This document shows, piece by piece, positions 7,209 to 16,239 of a stretch of DNA of 64,000 nucleotides. The stretch's first letter is position 1; each line of letters opens with the position of its first letter. Below the pieces are notes generated by a model that made no database searches, had not been told where the DNA came from, and saw only the letters and a program-made list of their open reading frames with translations. The translations under genes and the position numbers were made by a program. Location: positions 21,116 to 85,115 of the forward strand of contig WRJQ01000001.1 in the NCBI GenBank assembly GCA_009778485.1, written 5' to 3'. The stretch comes from Oscillospiraceae bacterium (lineage in GTDB: Bacteria > Bacillota > Clostridia > Oscillospirales > Oscillospiraceae).

Positions 7209-10202
7209 ATGAGCGACAAAATGACGCAAATACCATTCGATAAGCTGATGGAAAGGGCGCTCGGCGATTATGAGCGGGATGGATCCATATTTGGCGTGAG
7301 AAAACTCTATTGCGCAACAGGAGTCGAGCCATTAGAGATTTTCGGCAGCAGACTTGAACTGCCCTTCGGCCCCGCAGCGGGACCGCACACGCAGCTCGCG
7401 CAAAACATTATCGCCGCATACGCGGCAGGCGCCAGATTCTTTGAACTCAAAACAGTGCAGACGCTCGACGGAGAGGACCTCCCTGTATCAAAGCCATGTA
7501 TCCTGGCCGCAGACGAAGGGTACAACGTCGAATGGTCCACAGAGCTATACGTACCGCAGGCGCTGGATGAGTACATCAAAGGCTGGTACGCGCTGAAGCT
7601 GCTGAGCCGCGAGTACGGACTCGGCGACCCGGACGGTTTCGTTTTCAACATGAGCGTAGGCTACGACCTCGAAGGCATAAAGACAGAAAAAATCGACAGC
7701 TTCATCGAGGGGTTGAAAAACGCCGGACACACAGAGCCGTGGAGAACTTGCACGAGCTGGGCTCTTGAGAATCTGCCCCGATTTAAAAATGTTGACGAGG
7801 CGTATATAGAAGCGATCGACCCGGGGATATGCGGCTCAATAACCCTCTCTACGCTGCATGGTTGCCCGCCGGAGGAAATCGAGCGCATCGCATCGTATTT
7901 ACTCAATGACAAGAAGCTTCACACATTCGTAAAATGCAACCCGACGCTGCTTGGATACGATTATGCGCGCAAGACACTTGACAGCCTCGGCTATGACTAT
8001 ATCTCATTTGACGACCACCACTTCAAAGCGGACCTTCAGCCGGGCGACGCAATCCCCATGCTGCAAAGGCTGCAAAGCCTGGCCGACAGCCTCTCGCTTT
8101 CGTTCGGAGTGAAACTGACGAACACATTTCCCGTGGATATCACCGCAGCTGAGCTCCCGGGCGAGGAGATGTATATGTCCGGCAGGTCGCTTTTCCCGCT
8201 GTCGATCGAGCTCGCGAAGCGCCTGACGCAAGCTTTTGAGGGGAAGCTGCGGATCAGCTACTCAGGCGGAGCGGAGTTCAGGAATATCAAAGAAATATAT
8301 GAGGCAGGCATTTGGCCGATCTCTATGGCGACGACTCTGCTCAAACCGGGCGGGTATCAGCGAATGAAGCAGATTGCGGAGCTGCTGGCTGAGTCGACTT
8401 CCGGGAGTAAATCCTTTACAGGCGTTAGTGAAAGCAAACTTGGCGCCCTGGTCGAAAAAGCCAATAACGACCCGCTGTACCGCAAGCCCGTCGGCCGGGT
8501 TCCGGAGCGCAAAATGAAAGCGGAAGTCCCTTTGCTGGACTGTTTTACGCCGCCGTGCAGCGACGGCTGCCCGATAGGGCAGGATGTACCGGCATATTTG
8601 CGCCTGGCAGGCGAGGGGAAGCATCTTGAAGCATTGAGGGTTATAACGGCGAGCAACCCGCTGCCTTTCATAACCGGCACGATTTGCTCGCACCGCTGTA
8701 TGGATAAATGCACCCGCGCTTTTTATGAAAAAAGCGTGGATATTCGCGCGGTCAAGCTGGAGGCCGCAGAGACGGCGTTTACGCAGTTGCTGGAAGAAAC
8801 GCGCATACCGACCGAGCGCGCCGGCGATAAAGTCGCTGTAATCGGCGGCGGCCCTGCAGGGCTTTCGGCAGCGTACTTTCTCGCGAAAGCGGGCCGCAGG
8901 GCCACACTCTTCGAAAAGAGAAGCGACTTAGGCGGCATTGTCCGGCATGTCATACCGGAGTTCCGCATAGGCAGCGGCGCAATTGACAACGACGTTGCCT
9001 TTATCAGGGCGATGGGCGTCGAACTGCGGCTCAATAGCGAAGTCATGAGCCTTGAAACGCTGCGCAGCGAAGGGTTCTCGCAAATCATCATAGCTGTCGG
9101 CGCATGGAAACCGGGAGCTCTGGATCTCGATGGCGGCGAAGCTCTCGACGTGCTGGACTTTCTGGAGAGATTGAAGTCAGACCCGGGGTCTGTGATACTG
9201 GGGGAGAACGTCGTGGTAGTCGGAGGCGGGAATACGGCTATGGACGCAGCGCGCGCGGCGAAAAGGGCCAAAGGCGTGAAGAAAGTATCGCTCGTGTACC
9301 GGCGCACGAAACGATATATGCCGGCCGACGCTGAAGAACTCGAGTTTGCGCTCGAAGACGGCATTGAGTTTTTCGAGCTGCTCGCTCCCGTCGGCTTGCG
9401 TGGCAGCGCGCTGCTGTGCGACAAGATGGAACTTGGGGCGCCGGACTCCTCGGGCAGGCGCAGCCCCGTGCCAACCGGCATGAAAATGGAAATCCCTGCG
9501 GATACTGTCATTTCAGCAGTCGGGAACAGTATCGACGGGGGGCTGTTAGAGAGTTTTGGAATCCCGACCGATAGCAGGGGCAGAGCTGTCCTGGACGCCG
9601 ATACGCTTCAAAGCGGCGTTCAAGGAATCTATCTCGCAGGAGACTCCGCAAGCGGCCCGGCTACAGTCGCCGAAGCCATCGCCGGCGCGATCAAGTGCGT
9701 CGAAGCCATCACCGGGCAGAGTATAGAGAGGCATTCAGGCTTGAACCTGAACCCGGACATTAAACCCGCTGAAGCTAAGAAGGGCATACTGTACCGCGAC
9801 TGCTCGTCCGTCTGCGAACCGGAACGTTGCCTCGAATGTGCTACGATATGCGAAAGCTGCGTCGACGTCTGCCCGAACCGGGCGAACGTTTCAATTTGTG
9901 TCGACGGCGCCCGGCAAATCCTGCATATAGACGCGGCGTGCAACGAATGCGGCAACTGCGAGGTATTCTGCCCCTATTCGAGCGCGCCGTACCTTGATAA
10001 ATTCACGTTGTTTGCCAGCGAAGAGGATTTTAGCGGCAGCAAGAACGACGGGTTCCTTCCGCTGGATGGCGATTCTGTGCGGATCCGATTAGGCGGCGTT
10101 GCGAAAGACCACCGCGACGGCAGCGAAGTCTTCCCGGGCATCTGGCGCTTGATTGAAGCCGCGCGACTTCAAATTACACAAAGCAGAAAGGAAAGAAAAT
10201 GA
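7209..10202 (+). CDS. ygfK: YgfK, putative Fe-S flavoprotein oxidoreductase subunit
   Basis: A 997-residue multidomain protein. Residues 1-420 resemble a dihydroorotate-dehydrogenase-like TIM barrel. A GltD-type Fe-S region follows from about 446 (CFTPPCSDGCPIGQDV, then CSHRCMDKC). Next are an FAD Rossmann motif near 541 (VAVIGGGPAGLSAAY), an NAD(P)H Rossmann motif near 668 (VVVVGGGNTAMDAA) and a C-terminal ferredoxin pair with CLECATICESCVDVCP near 874 and CNECGNCEVFCP near 911. YgfK is annotated elsewhere as a putative selenate reductase subunit. Genetic work on gut bacteria has tied ygfK to anaerobic urate use, which suggests a redox role on a purine or its ring-opened product. AAGGAG precedes the ATG. 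The stop overlaps the next gene by 4 nt (ATGA), so both are translationally coupled. Confidence 0.9.
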   Translation: MSDKMTQIPFDKLMERALGDYERDGSIFGVRKLYCATGVEPLEIFGSRLELPFGPAAGPHTQLAQNIIAAYAAGARFFELKTVQTLDGEDLPVSKPCILAADEGYNVEWSTELYVPQALDEYIKGWYALKLLSREYGLGDPDGFVFNMSVGYDLEGIKTEKIDSFIEGLKNAGHTEPWRTCTSWALENLPRFKNVDEAYIEAIDPGICGSITLSTLHGCPPEEIERIASYLLNDKKLHTFVKCNPTLLGYDYARKTLDSLGYDYISFDDHHFKADLQPGDAIPMLQRLQSLADSLSLSFGVKLTNTFPVDITAAELPGEEMYMSGRSLFPLSIELAKRLTQAFEGKLRISYSGGAEFRNIKEIYEAGIWPISMATTLLKPGGYQRMKQIAELLAESTSGSKSFTGVSESKLGALVEKANNDPLYRKPVGRVPERKMKAEVPLLDCFTPPCSDGCPIGQDVPAYLRLAGEGKHLEALRVITASNPLPFITGTICSHRCMDKCTRAFYEKSVDIRAVKLEAAETAFTQLLEETRIPTERAGDKVAVIGGGPAGLSAAYFLAKAGRRATLFEKRSDLGGIVRHVIPEFRIGSGAIDNDVAFIRAMGVELRLNSEVMSLETLRSEGFSQIIIAVGAWKPGALDLDGGEALDVLDFLERLKSDPGSVILGENVVVVGGGNTAMDAARAAKRAKGVKKVSLVYRRTKRYMPADAEELEFALEDGIEFFELLAPVGLRGSALLCDKMELGAPDSSGRRSPVPTGMKMEIPADTVISAVGNSIDGGLLESFGIPTDSRGRAVLDADTLQSGVQGIYLAGDSASGPATVAEAIAGAIKCVEAITGQSIERHSGLNLNPDIKPAEAKKGILYRDCSSVCEPERCLECATICESCVDVCPNRANVSICVDGARQILHIDAACNECGNCEVFCPYSSAPYLDKFTLFASEEDFSGSKNDGFLPLDGDSVRIRLGGVAKDHRDGSEVFPGIWRLIEAARLQITQSRKERK

Positions 10203-11131
10203 GCGGAAGACTTAAAGATTACTATGACGCAAAACCAAGCTGGACAACCCCGGTCATAATTGAGTCCCATATAAACGGTCTGCGAACTAAGGAGCACAAC
10301 CCCAACACGCCGATAGGGCACGAAGAAGTAGCCGCTGAAGCGATAAAGTGCTGGGAAGCGGGCGCCTGCGCCATCCATCTGCACAACTCAAACATAGGCA
10401 TGGGCGGGGAAGAGGCATACGAAGACTACATGAGGACAGCCCGCCCCATGATGGAAAAATATCCTGACATCTTCTGGTACAGCACGGGCACCGGCGCGAC
10501 AAGCGACGTGCTCTCAGGCAACGAGCACGTCGAGCTCCTCAAGGAGCGCGCAGGGGTCTGCCTTAGCTGCGTAGACTGCGGCTCTGCGAACTTGCCCTTT
10601 GCTGTTGATGAGCACGGGAACATAGCAGGCGTGACATACGCAGTCCCGTTCAGCGTCCTTAACAGGCAGGTAGAGTCGTGCATCAAGCATGAGATCGGGA
10701 TAATCTGGGGAATCTACGAACCCGGTTATCTGCGCACAGCCCAGCAGTACATCAAAAGGGGGCGCGTGTCGAAAGGCTCCAGCATAGACTTCTACTTCTT
10801 TGGGGATTACGGTTCGGTTGCCCTGCCGCCGATTAACACAAACGGCGTGCCGCCTACTCTTGAGAGCCTGTATTTCTATCTCGACTTGATGGGCGACATC
10901 GGTTTGCCCTGGTTTATTTCGATCTGGGGCGAGGGGAACGCCGATACCCGCCCGTTCATAAAACGCGTCATCGAGCTGGGCGGGCATGTAAAAACAGGCC
11001 TCGAGCTTTTCTACGACCCTGACCGCAACCCGACGAACGTTGAGCTGCTTCAGGAAGCGCAGGAAATCGCGAGGGAAGTAGGCCGCCCGCTGGCGCGCCG
11101 GGAAGAAGCCAAAGCGATACTCGGGTTCTAG
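10199..11131 (+). CDS. BKACE-family (DUF849) beta-keto acid cleavage enzyme
   Basis: A 310-residue TIM-barrel protein of the 3-keto-5-aminohexanoate cleavage family (Kce/BKACE). Characterised members use zinc and acetyl-CoA to convert a beta-keto acid to acetoacetate plus an acyl-CoA. The zinc motif IHLHNS places H60 and H62 on the expected strand, and the N-terminal PVIIESHINGLRTKEHNPNTP region and C-terminal ELFYDPDRNPTNVELL are family-like. The middle is divergent: YSTGTGATSDVLSGNEH replaces the usual glycine-rich TTGGG stretch, and ISIWGEGN replaces the usual VGR/LGR-type strand. The start overlaps the ygfK stop (ATGA), so it belongs to the purine operon. The substrate is unknown; a keto acid arising from the purine pathway is only a hypothesis. 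Confidence 0.85.
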   Translation: MSGRLKDYYDAKPSWTTPVIIESHINGLRTKEHNPNTPIGHEEVAAEAIKCWEAGACAIHLHNSNIGMGGEEAYEDYMRTARPMMEKYPDIFWYSTGTGATSDVLSGNEHVELLKERAGVCLSCVDCGSANLPFAVDEHGNIAGVTYAVPFSVLNRQVESCIKHEIGIIWGIYEPGYLRTAQQYIKRGRVSKGSSIDFYFFGDYGSVALPPINTNGVPPTLESLYFYLDLMGDIGLPWFISIWGEGNADTRPFIKRVIELGGHVKTGLELFYDPDRNPTNVELLQEAQEIAREVGRPLARREEAKAILGF

Positions 11132-11415
11132 GAGCCAGACTTCCCGGTGGTTTTGCCTATGTAATCGACGCCCCATTCTTCCAGCTTTTCCCTCTGGCAG
11201 GTCGGGAACTGATCCAGGCACATGTGGAACACGATGCAAGCCTTGCAATTGTCGTAGTACACGCAGCCGGTGTGCCAGCAGTCGCACTTGTTGGCCTCCG
11301 AGTCGCCTGCGCACGCAAAAGCCGCCTCCATACCCTCTTTGGTGACATTTGTCGGCGGATTGTCCCTCCACCTGAACTTGTCCTTTTGTTCCAGCATATT
11401 CTTCTTCTCTGACAT
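11128..11415 (-). CDS. Small cysteine-rich protein of unknown function
   Basis: A 95-residue protein beginning MSEKKNMLEQKDKFRW. It has eight cysteines, seven of them crowded between residues 44 and 74 (KCDCWHTGC, NCKACIVFHMC, then FPTC), plus histidines that could add metal ligands. The spacing suggests zinc or Fe-S binding, but I do not recognise the family. It is the last gene of the guaD-xdhACB block, 30 nt after xdhB, and its 3' end overlaps the end of the convergent BKACE gene by 4 nt. Start chosen: ATG at 11415 with AAAGGA upstream; an in-frame TTG at 11433 would overlap that SD. It may be a maturation, chaperone or redox accessory of the Mo hydroxylase. Confidence 0.7.
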   Translation of the reverse strand: MSEKKNMLEQKDKFRWRDNPPTNVTKEGMEAAFACAGDSEANKCDCWHTGCVYYDNCKACIVFHMCLDQFPTCQREKLEEWGVDYIGKTTGKSGS

Positions 11416-11445
11416 TTTAACGCATCCTTTCAAAATTAGATGTGA

Positions 11446-12312
11446 TTAGATGTGATTTGATTCTAGAAAATCGCGGAGCAGATTCATGCAGACTTGCTTC
11501 CTGTAGTCGGCGCTCACTCTGCCGGCGACAGGGACGATAGCCATATTATAAGCGTCGATGTAAGCTTCCTTGAGCGCGGAAGCTTCTTCGACGCTTTTGC
11601 CAACAAGCATACGGTCAATCTCATCCAGGCAGACGATGACATCGCCAATAGACCCGAATGCGGCCGCGCAATTGCATATAATCCCGTCCCGGACATCCAT
11701 TATGCCCGCGAACGCAACCCGCGAGATGGCAAGCGCTCTCCTTCCGCCCACCTTCTTGTAATAATAGTTATCTATGCCATGTATGGGCATGAGGACTTCA
11801 ACAATGAGCTCGTCCGGCGCGAGATCCAGTTTTTTGCGCCCGAGGTAGAACTTCCTGATTGGCAAAATACGCTCGCTGTCAGCGCTTACCAGGCGGAGCA
11901 TCGAGTTTGTTGCCATGAAGATCAGCGCGCTGTCGGCTTTAGGAGAACCGTTGCCGATATTCCCTCCGATGCTACCCATGTTACGTATTGCGGGAGCAGC
12001 GATTTGGAGGCATGCATCCCTGAGGATTCCGGGTGTATGCGCAGAGCATATAAGCTGCGAGAACGTACAAGCCGCCCCAAAACGGATGAACTCATCATCT
12101 TGCGCGATGCGTTTCATCTCAGGCACTTTACCCAAGAACAGGTAAGCGGCGTCTGCTCTGCCTTCTATCATCAGGTCAGTCCCGCCTGCGTAGGGTATTA
12201 GGCCGGGGTTCTCTTTACGCAGCTTGAGCGCTTCATCAAGCGAACCGGCAGTGACGCTGCCGGAAGCGGGTTGATTACTCTGCGCATCGGGGAGCCTTTC
12301 GCTGCCTACCAT
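11446..12312 (-). CDS. xdhB: Xanthine dehydrogenase FAD-binding subunit
   Basis: A 288-residue protein of the CoxM/CutM/XdhB family. The two FAD pyrophosphate-binding motifs are visible as PYAGGTDLMIE and MGSIGGNIGNGSPKAD, with the C-terminal FAD-domain region around KKVGGRRALAISRVAFA. It passes electrons from the [2Fe-2S] clusters of XdhC to NAD+ or another acceptor. The coding region overlaps the upstream xdhC by 7 nt. Its stop codon lies in a tandem 10-bp duplication (TTAGATGTGA at 11436-11445 and 11446-11455), so a slip there would change the C-terminus only slightly. Confidence 0.92.
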   Translation of the reverse strand: MVGSERLPDAQSNQPASGSVTAGSLDEALKLRKENPGLIPYAGGTDLMIEGRADAAYLFLGKVPEMKRIAQDDEFIRFGAACTFSQLICSAHTPGILRDACLQIAAPAIRNMGSIGGNIGNGSPKADSALIFMATNSMLRLVSADSERILPIRKFYLGRKKLDLAPDELIVEVLMPIHGIDNYYYKKVGGRRALAISRVAFAGIMDVRDGIICNCAAAFGSIGDVIVCLDEIDRMLVGKSVEEASALKEAYIDAYNMAIVPVAGRVSADYRKQVCMNLLRDFLESNHI

Positions 12313-12782
12313 AATCCGTCTCCTTCCTCGGCGGCAATGCCTATAGCTTTGACTATTGCGTTATATCCTGTACAGCGGCACAAGTTACCGGATATGCCGG
12401 TCCGTATCTCATCTTCCGTCGGGTGAGGGGTGGCCGCCAGGATGCACTCCGAAGCGAGTATCATGCCGGGTATGCAAAACCCGCACTGCACGGCGGAGAC
12501 CGACTCATATGCCTTGTCGAGCGCGGCAAACCGCGCTGTTTTGCTGTAGCCCTCAATAGTGGTAACGCCCGAGCCGTCTATGCTCCCCATAGCCACTAGG
12601 CATGAGTTTGCGAGCTTTCCGTCAATTATGACCGAACACGCCCCGCATTCGCCCTCCCGGCAGCCGCATTTTGTGCCTGTCATGCGGTATTCGTCTCGCA
12701 GCACGTCAAGGAGCCTGGCTTCGGGCGAGCCTGTATAGAGCATCTCGTTTCCGTTAAGGTTGAAGTTGATTCCGGCAGGCAT
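12306..12782 (-). CDS. xdhC: Xanthine dehydrogenase [2Fe-2S] subunit
   Basis: A 158-residue protein, the same size as E. coli XdhC. It has the plant-ferredoxin-type cluster CGCREGECGACS with a further Cys at ANSC, and the second all-helical cluster with QCGFCIPGM and LCRCTGYN. It relays electrons between the Mo site of XdhA and the FAD of XdhB. The ATG at 12782 is preceded by AGAAAGG about 12 nt upstream. It lies 30 nt downstream of xdhA and overlaps xdhB, so the three subunits are made from one transcript. Confidence 0.94.
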   Translation of the reverse strand: MPAGINFNLNGNEMLYTGSPEARLLDVLRDEYRMTGTKCGCREGECGACSVIIDGKLANSCLVAMGSIDGSGVTTIEGYSKTARFAALDKAYESVSAVQCGFCIPGMILASECILAATPHPTEDEIRTGISGNLCRCTGYNAIVKAIGIAAEEGDGLW

Positions 12783-12812
12783 ATATGACCAACCTTTCTG
12801 AAGTGTACTTTT

Positions 12813-14912
12813 TCAATATAAAGCCTTTACCACATCTTCGGGCAGGAAAGGCGTTTTGCTGAGCTTTACACCGATTGCGTTTTCGATTGCCTCAATGGTC
12901 GCCGGAGCGCCGCCTACGAGAGGCAGCTCGCCTGCGCCCTTCGCGCCGTAAGGACCCTCCGGGTACTCTTCGACGTGAAGCGATACGTCAACGGCAGGGA
13001 AGTCGACTGCCGTCGGGATCAGGTAATCGCTGAAAGAGTTGTTCCTGATACGCCCGTTTACTGCGGCGATGCTTTCCATCATCCCATACCCCAGGCTCTG
13101 GACAAGGCCGCCCTCCATTTGACCTACGGCGATGTTCTCGTCGATAGGCGTGCCGATATCGTAAGAGCCCCAGGCTCCGAGAATGCGAATATCTCCGGTA
13201 AACGTATCGACTTCAACCTCTACGGCTGTTGCAGCCCAGGAAAATGTCGGGTAGGCGTCGCCCTGGAATTTGTCTATATCGAACGTAATCATAAAGTCCG
13301 GATGGACGTACCGCTCCTCGATTACCTGCTCCTCGCCGTCCAGCCATTCATCCTTGAGCCGGGCGGCTGCGCGCCGCAGGAGCTCGCCGACGACCATGAC
13401 CGATCGAGAAGCGACTGTCGGGCCTGAGTTCGGGACCCTCCCTGTATCGGGGAGCTTTATTATTACACGGTCGAAAGGCAAGCCAAGTTCCTGAGCCACG
13501 ATCTTCGTGAACGCTGTACTTAAGCCCTGCCCTATATCAGTATTGGCGACGAGGATTTCCGCATAGCCATCTTTATCCTTGCGCAGCCTGACGACCGCCT
13601 TGATAATATCGCGTTCACCGATGCCTGTGAAGCCAGCCCCGTGGTATACAGCCGACATCGCGATCCCCTTGCGGAGCCGCCCCTGTTGATCCGCGTACGC
13701 TTCCTTCTTCCTGCGATAGTCGCAAGCCTGCGCGACCTCGTCCATCATCGCAGGCAAGGGTACGTTGAAATGATGCATGCCGCTCGTGGAAGTCGCGTCG
13801 CCCAGCTTTGCCGTGTGCGCAAGCTTGAAATCCAGGGGATCCTCGCCGAGGTCCTTGGCGATATGTGACATCATCATCTCAACCGCGAAAAACATCTGCG
13901 GCCCGCCGAAACCCCTGAAGGCTCCGCTTGGCACGGTGTTTGTCTTGCGCGCCTCGCCCTTGACTTTCAGGTTCTCTATGCTGTATACCCCTCCGCCGGC
14001 AATGACGCCGCGCTGGAGGACGACAGGGGTCATGGTTGTGTATGCGCCGGCGTCGTATACCGCCTCGATCTGCATTGCGGTGACGCGCCCATCTTTGACA
14101 GCGGCTTTTATATCGCAAAAAGCAGGGTGGCGCTTGCTTGTGAACTCGACGTCTTCCCTGCGGCTGAGCACGACCCGCACCGGTTTCCCGGTCACATACG
14201 CCGCGACTGCAGCCTGGCATGCCAGTACGGAAGGGTAGTCCTCCTTGCCGCCGAAGCCGCCGCCCGTGACGTCCTGCGCGATTATCACGTCTTCGGGGAG
14301 GAGCCCGGTAGCCTCGGCGACTGCCGTGTGCACGTAATAGGGGCATTGCATCGTGCCGTGTACAAGCATTTTCCCCTGCGCGTACTCAGCGATCATGCCG
14401 TTCGTCTCGAGATACATCTGCTCCTGCCGGCCTGTTTCAAAGCTTTCTTCGTATATCCTGTCCGCATGCGCGAACGCTATCGCGATGTCGCCTTTTTCGT
14501 AGCCGTACTCGAAGAACGCCACAGGCGACTTGCGCGCGTCAAACTCAGGGGTAAGTATATCGTACTCAACCTCTATGCAAGCAAGAAGCCTGTCGACCTC
14601 GCGCTCTTCGGGTCCGACGATAATTCCTATCGGGTCGCCTATATACTCGACTGTCCTCTCCGCGAAGACAGGCGTATCGTCCTGTACTATATGGACACGG
14701 TTCAAGCCCGGTATTCTGCGATGGTCAATGAAATCGTAGCCCTCCGGCATCGCGGGGAGGTTTATGCTCAGCACGTCCGCTTTCGCGTGCTTCGAGCGTA
14801 AAATGCGCCCGTACAGCATACCTGTGGCGTCGTAATCGCAAACATATTCCGCCAGACCCCGCGTTTTGGCGCAGTGGTCTATCTTGGGGACTGACTTACT
14901 GATCGGTTTCAT
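12813..14912 (-). CDS. xdhA: Xanthine dehydrogenase molybdopterin-binding subunit
   Basis: A 699-residue stand-alone Mo-cofactor subunit of the xanthine oxidase family. Motifs in order: VTGGGFGGKEDY (Mo-co binding), GAFRGFGGPQ, NTDIGQGLST and the C-terminal GAKGAGELP, whose Glu is the conserved catalytic base. It oxidises hypoxanthine, xanthine or another purine at a carbon atom. It is shorter than the fused XdhD at 4515-7196 and much diverged from it, so the two probably act on different substrates. AGGAGC lies 8 nt before the ATG. It sits 11 nt downstream of guaD, in keeping with conversion of the deaminase product xanthine. Confidence 0.92.
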   Translation of the reverse strand: MKPISKSVPKIDHCAKTRGLAEYVCDYDATGMLYGRILRSKHAKADVLSINLPAMPEGYDFIDHRRIPGLNRVHIVQDDTPVFAERTVEYIGDPIGIIVGPEEREVDRLLACIEVEYDILTPEFDARKSPVAFFEYGYEKGDIAIAFAHADRIYEESFETGRQEQMYLETNGMIAEYAQGKMLVHGTMQCPYYVHTAVAEATGLLPEDVIIAQDVTGGGFGGKEDYPSVLACQAAVAAYVTGKPVRVVLSRREDVEFTSKRHPAFCDIKAAVKDGRVTAMQIEAVYDAGAYTTMTPVVLQRGVIAGGGVYSIENLKVKGEARKTNTVPSGAFRGFGGPQMFFAVEMMMSHIAKDLGEDPLDFKLAHTAKLGDATSTSGMHHFNVPLPAMMDEVAQACDYRRKKEAYADQQGRLRKGIAMSAVYHGAGFTGIGERDIIKAVVRLRKDKDGYAEILVANTDIGQGLSTAFTKIVAQELGLPFDRVIIKLPDTGRVPNSGPTVASRSVMVVGELLRRAAARLKDEWLDGEEQVIEERYVHPDFMITFDIDKFQGDAYPTFSWAATAVEVEVDTFTGDIRILGAWGSYDIGTPIDENIAVGQMEGGLVQSLGYGMMESIAAVNGRIRNNSFSDYLIPTAVDFPAVDVSLHVEEYPEGPYGAKGAGELPLVGGAPATIEAIENAIGVKLSKTPFLPEDVVKALY

Positions 14913-14923
14913 GTAAGCTGCTC

Positions 14924-16201
14924 CTAATCTAGATCGATTTTTGCTCCGCGGACGTATTTGTCGCGGATGATACTGTCGTCTGAGAAGTAGATTATCCTGG
15001 CAAGGCGTTCTTCGAATGTAAGTGGGTTTGAGGAAGGTATGGCGCTATCGTCTATGACGACCGCGTCAAACTCGTACCCTTCGATAAAGCTGCCCGCTTT
15101 CCCGAAGAAAGCGCCGCCCCCTGCTGAGCCGAGGTAGAATGCCTCCTGGACGGAGAGCGGGGGGTCGTCATGCGCGACGATCCTCCAGTAAAGCTTTGAG
15201 GATTGTATCGCGTCGCTCATCGCGCGCAGTATCGACAGGTGGCAGCCGCCCGCGACGTCGCTTCCAAGGCCGACCTTGATGCCTTGGGTAATGAATCTGC
15301 GGATTGGCGCGATGCCGGAGGACAGGTTTATATTCGACTGCGGGCAGTGGGCTACGAAGACGCCGTTATCCTTGAGCAGGTTTTCCTCGGAGCCTTCGCT
15401 CCAGACGCAGTGAGCCATGATTGTCGGCGCTCCGGCTCCCCCGAAAAGCCCGAAGCGGTCGTAAGCCCCCGCGTACGAGTCTGCCTGCGGGCACAGCTCG
15501 CGCACCCAGGCGATTTCTTCCTTGTTCTCCGATAGATGGGACTGGACAGGCAAGCCATATTTCCTCTGCAGCGCGCCCAGCCCTTCCATGAGCTCGTCGC
15601 TGCAAGCAGGCACGAAACGCGGCGTGATGATAGGCGAAGTGTTTTTATATCTATCCTTTGTGGATCGTATCCATACGTCTGTCGCTTTTATGGCCGCGTC
15701 CGCGCTCTCGGAGCGGAGCGTGTCGGGGCAGTTCCTGTCCATATTCACCTTGCCGACGTATGTGACAATCCCCGAGCGATCGAGCTTGTCCATAAGCAGC
15801 ATCGTCGCCGGAGTATGCAATGTGGCAAACACGCATGCCCTTGTCGTCGCGCTGCGCCTCATCGCGTCGGCGAAAATGCTGTAGGCAGAGTTCGCGTAGT
15901 CGATCTCAACGTATTTCGACTCTTCAGGGAATGTGTAGGCCTCGAGCCAGTCGAGCAGCTCCGCGTCCATGCCGAGCCCCCTGAATGCGTATTGCGGGGC
16001 ATGCACGTGGAGGTCGCATAAGCCGGGTATGATGAGGCAGCCGCTGTGGTCGGCGACGGGGAATGAAGCGCACTCGGCGGGGATTTCCGCGAAAATTCCT
16101 TTTACAAGCGCGTTTTCACAAATAAGGTATCCGTCTTTGAGCGTTTCAAGCTCTTTTTGGGACTTACAGCAGCAAATATCGCCTTTTAGTATAAAGTTCA
16201 T
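14924..16201 (-). CDS. guaD: Guanine deaminase
   Basis: A 425-residue amidohydrolase-superfamily protein. The metal site starts with HVH (H65, H67) in PGLCDLHVHAPQY, followed by the guanine-deaminase signature WLEAYTFPEESKY. Further ligands lie in QSHLSENKEE, MAHCVW and GLGSDVAGG. It converts guanine to xanthine and ammonia in the cytoplasm, directly supplying XdhA. I considered SsnA, which sits in the equivalent enterobacterial cluster, but the AYTFPEE signature favours GuaD. It is the first gene of the minus-strand block. A promoter (TTGTCA, 17 nt, TAAAAT) lies just upstream and places the transcription start within a few bases of the ATG, so the 5' UTR is very short or absent. Confidence 0.9.
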   Translation of the reverse strand: MNFILKGDICCCKSQKELETLKDGYLICENALVKGIFAEIPAECASFPVADHSGCLIIPGLCDLHVHAPQYAFRGLGMDAELLDWLEAYTFPEESKYVEIDYANSAYSIFADAMRRSATTRACVFATLHTPATMLLMDKLDRSGIVTYVGKVNMDRNCPDTLRSESADAAIKATDVWIRSTKDRYKNTSPIITPRFVPACSDELMEGLGALQRKYGLPVQSHLSENKEEIAWVRELCPQADSYAGAYDRFGLFGGAGAPTIMAHCVWSEGSEENLLKDNGVFVAHCPQSNINLSSGIAPIRRFITQGIKVGLGSDVAGGCHLSILRAMSDAIQSSKLYWRIVAHDDPPLSVQEAFYLGSAGGGAFFGKAGSFIEGYEFDAVVIDDSAIPSSNPLTFEERLARIIYFSDDSIIRDKYVRGAKIDLD

Positions 16202-16210
16202 AGTGCCGAC

Positions 16211-16239
16211 ATTTTACCACATAAAAAAAGTGTTGACAA
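16211..16239 (-). promoter_or_regulatory. Promoter of the guaD-xdhACB block
   Basis: Read on the minus strand: -35 TTGTCA (16239-16234), 17-nt spacer, -10 TAAAAT (16216-16211). The -35 lies on the same base pairs as the -35 of the tRNA promoter on the plus strand. Confidence 0.7.

Noticed and set aside
14924-16201. SsnA aminohydrolase, which sits in the equivalent E. coli cluster
   Set aside because: The AYTFPEE signature and the sequence around the metal HVH fit guanine deaminase better.
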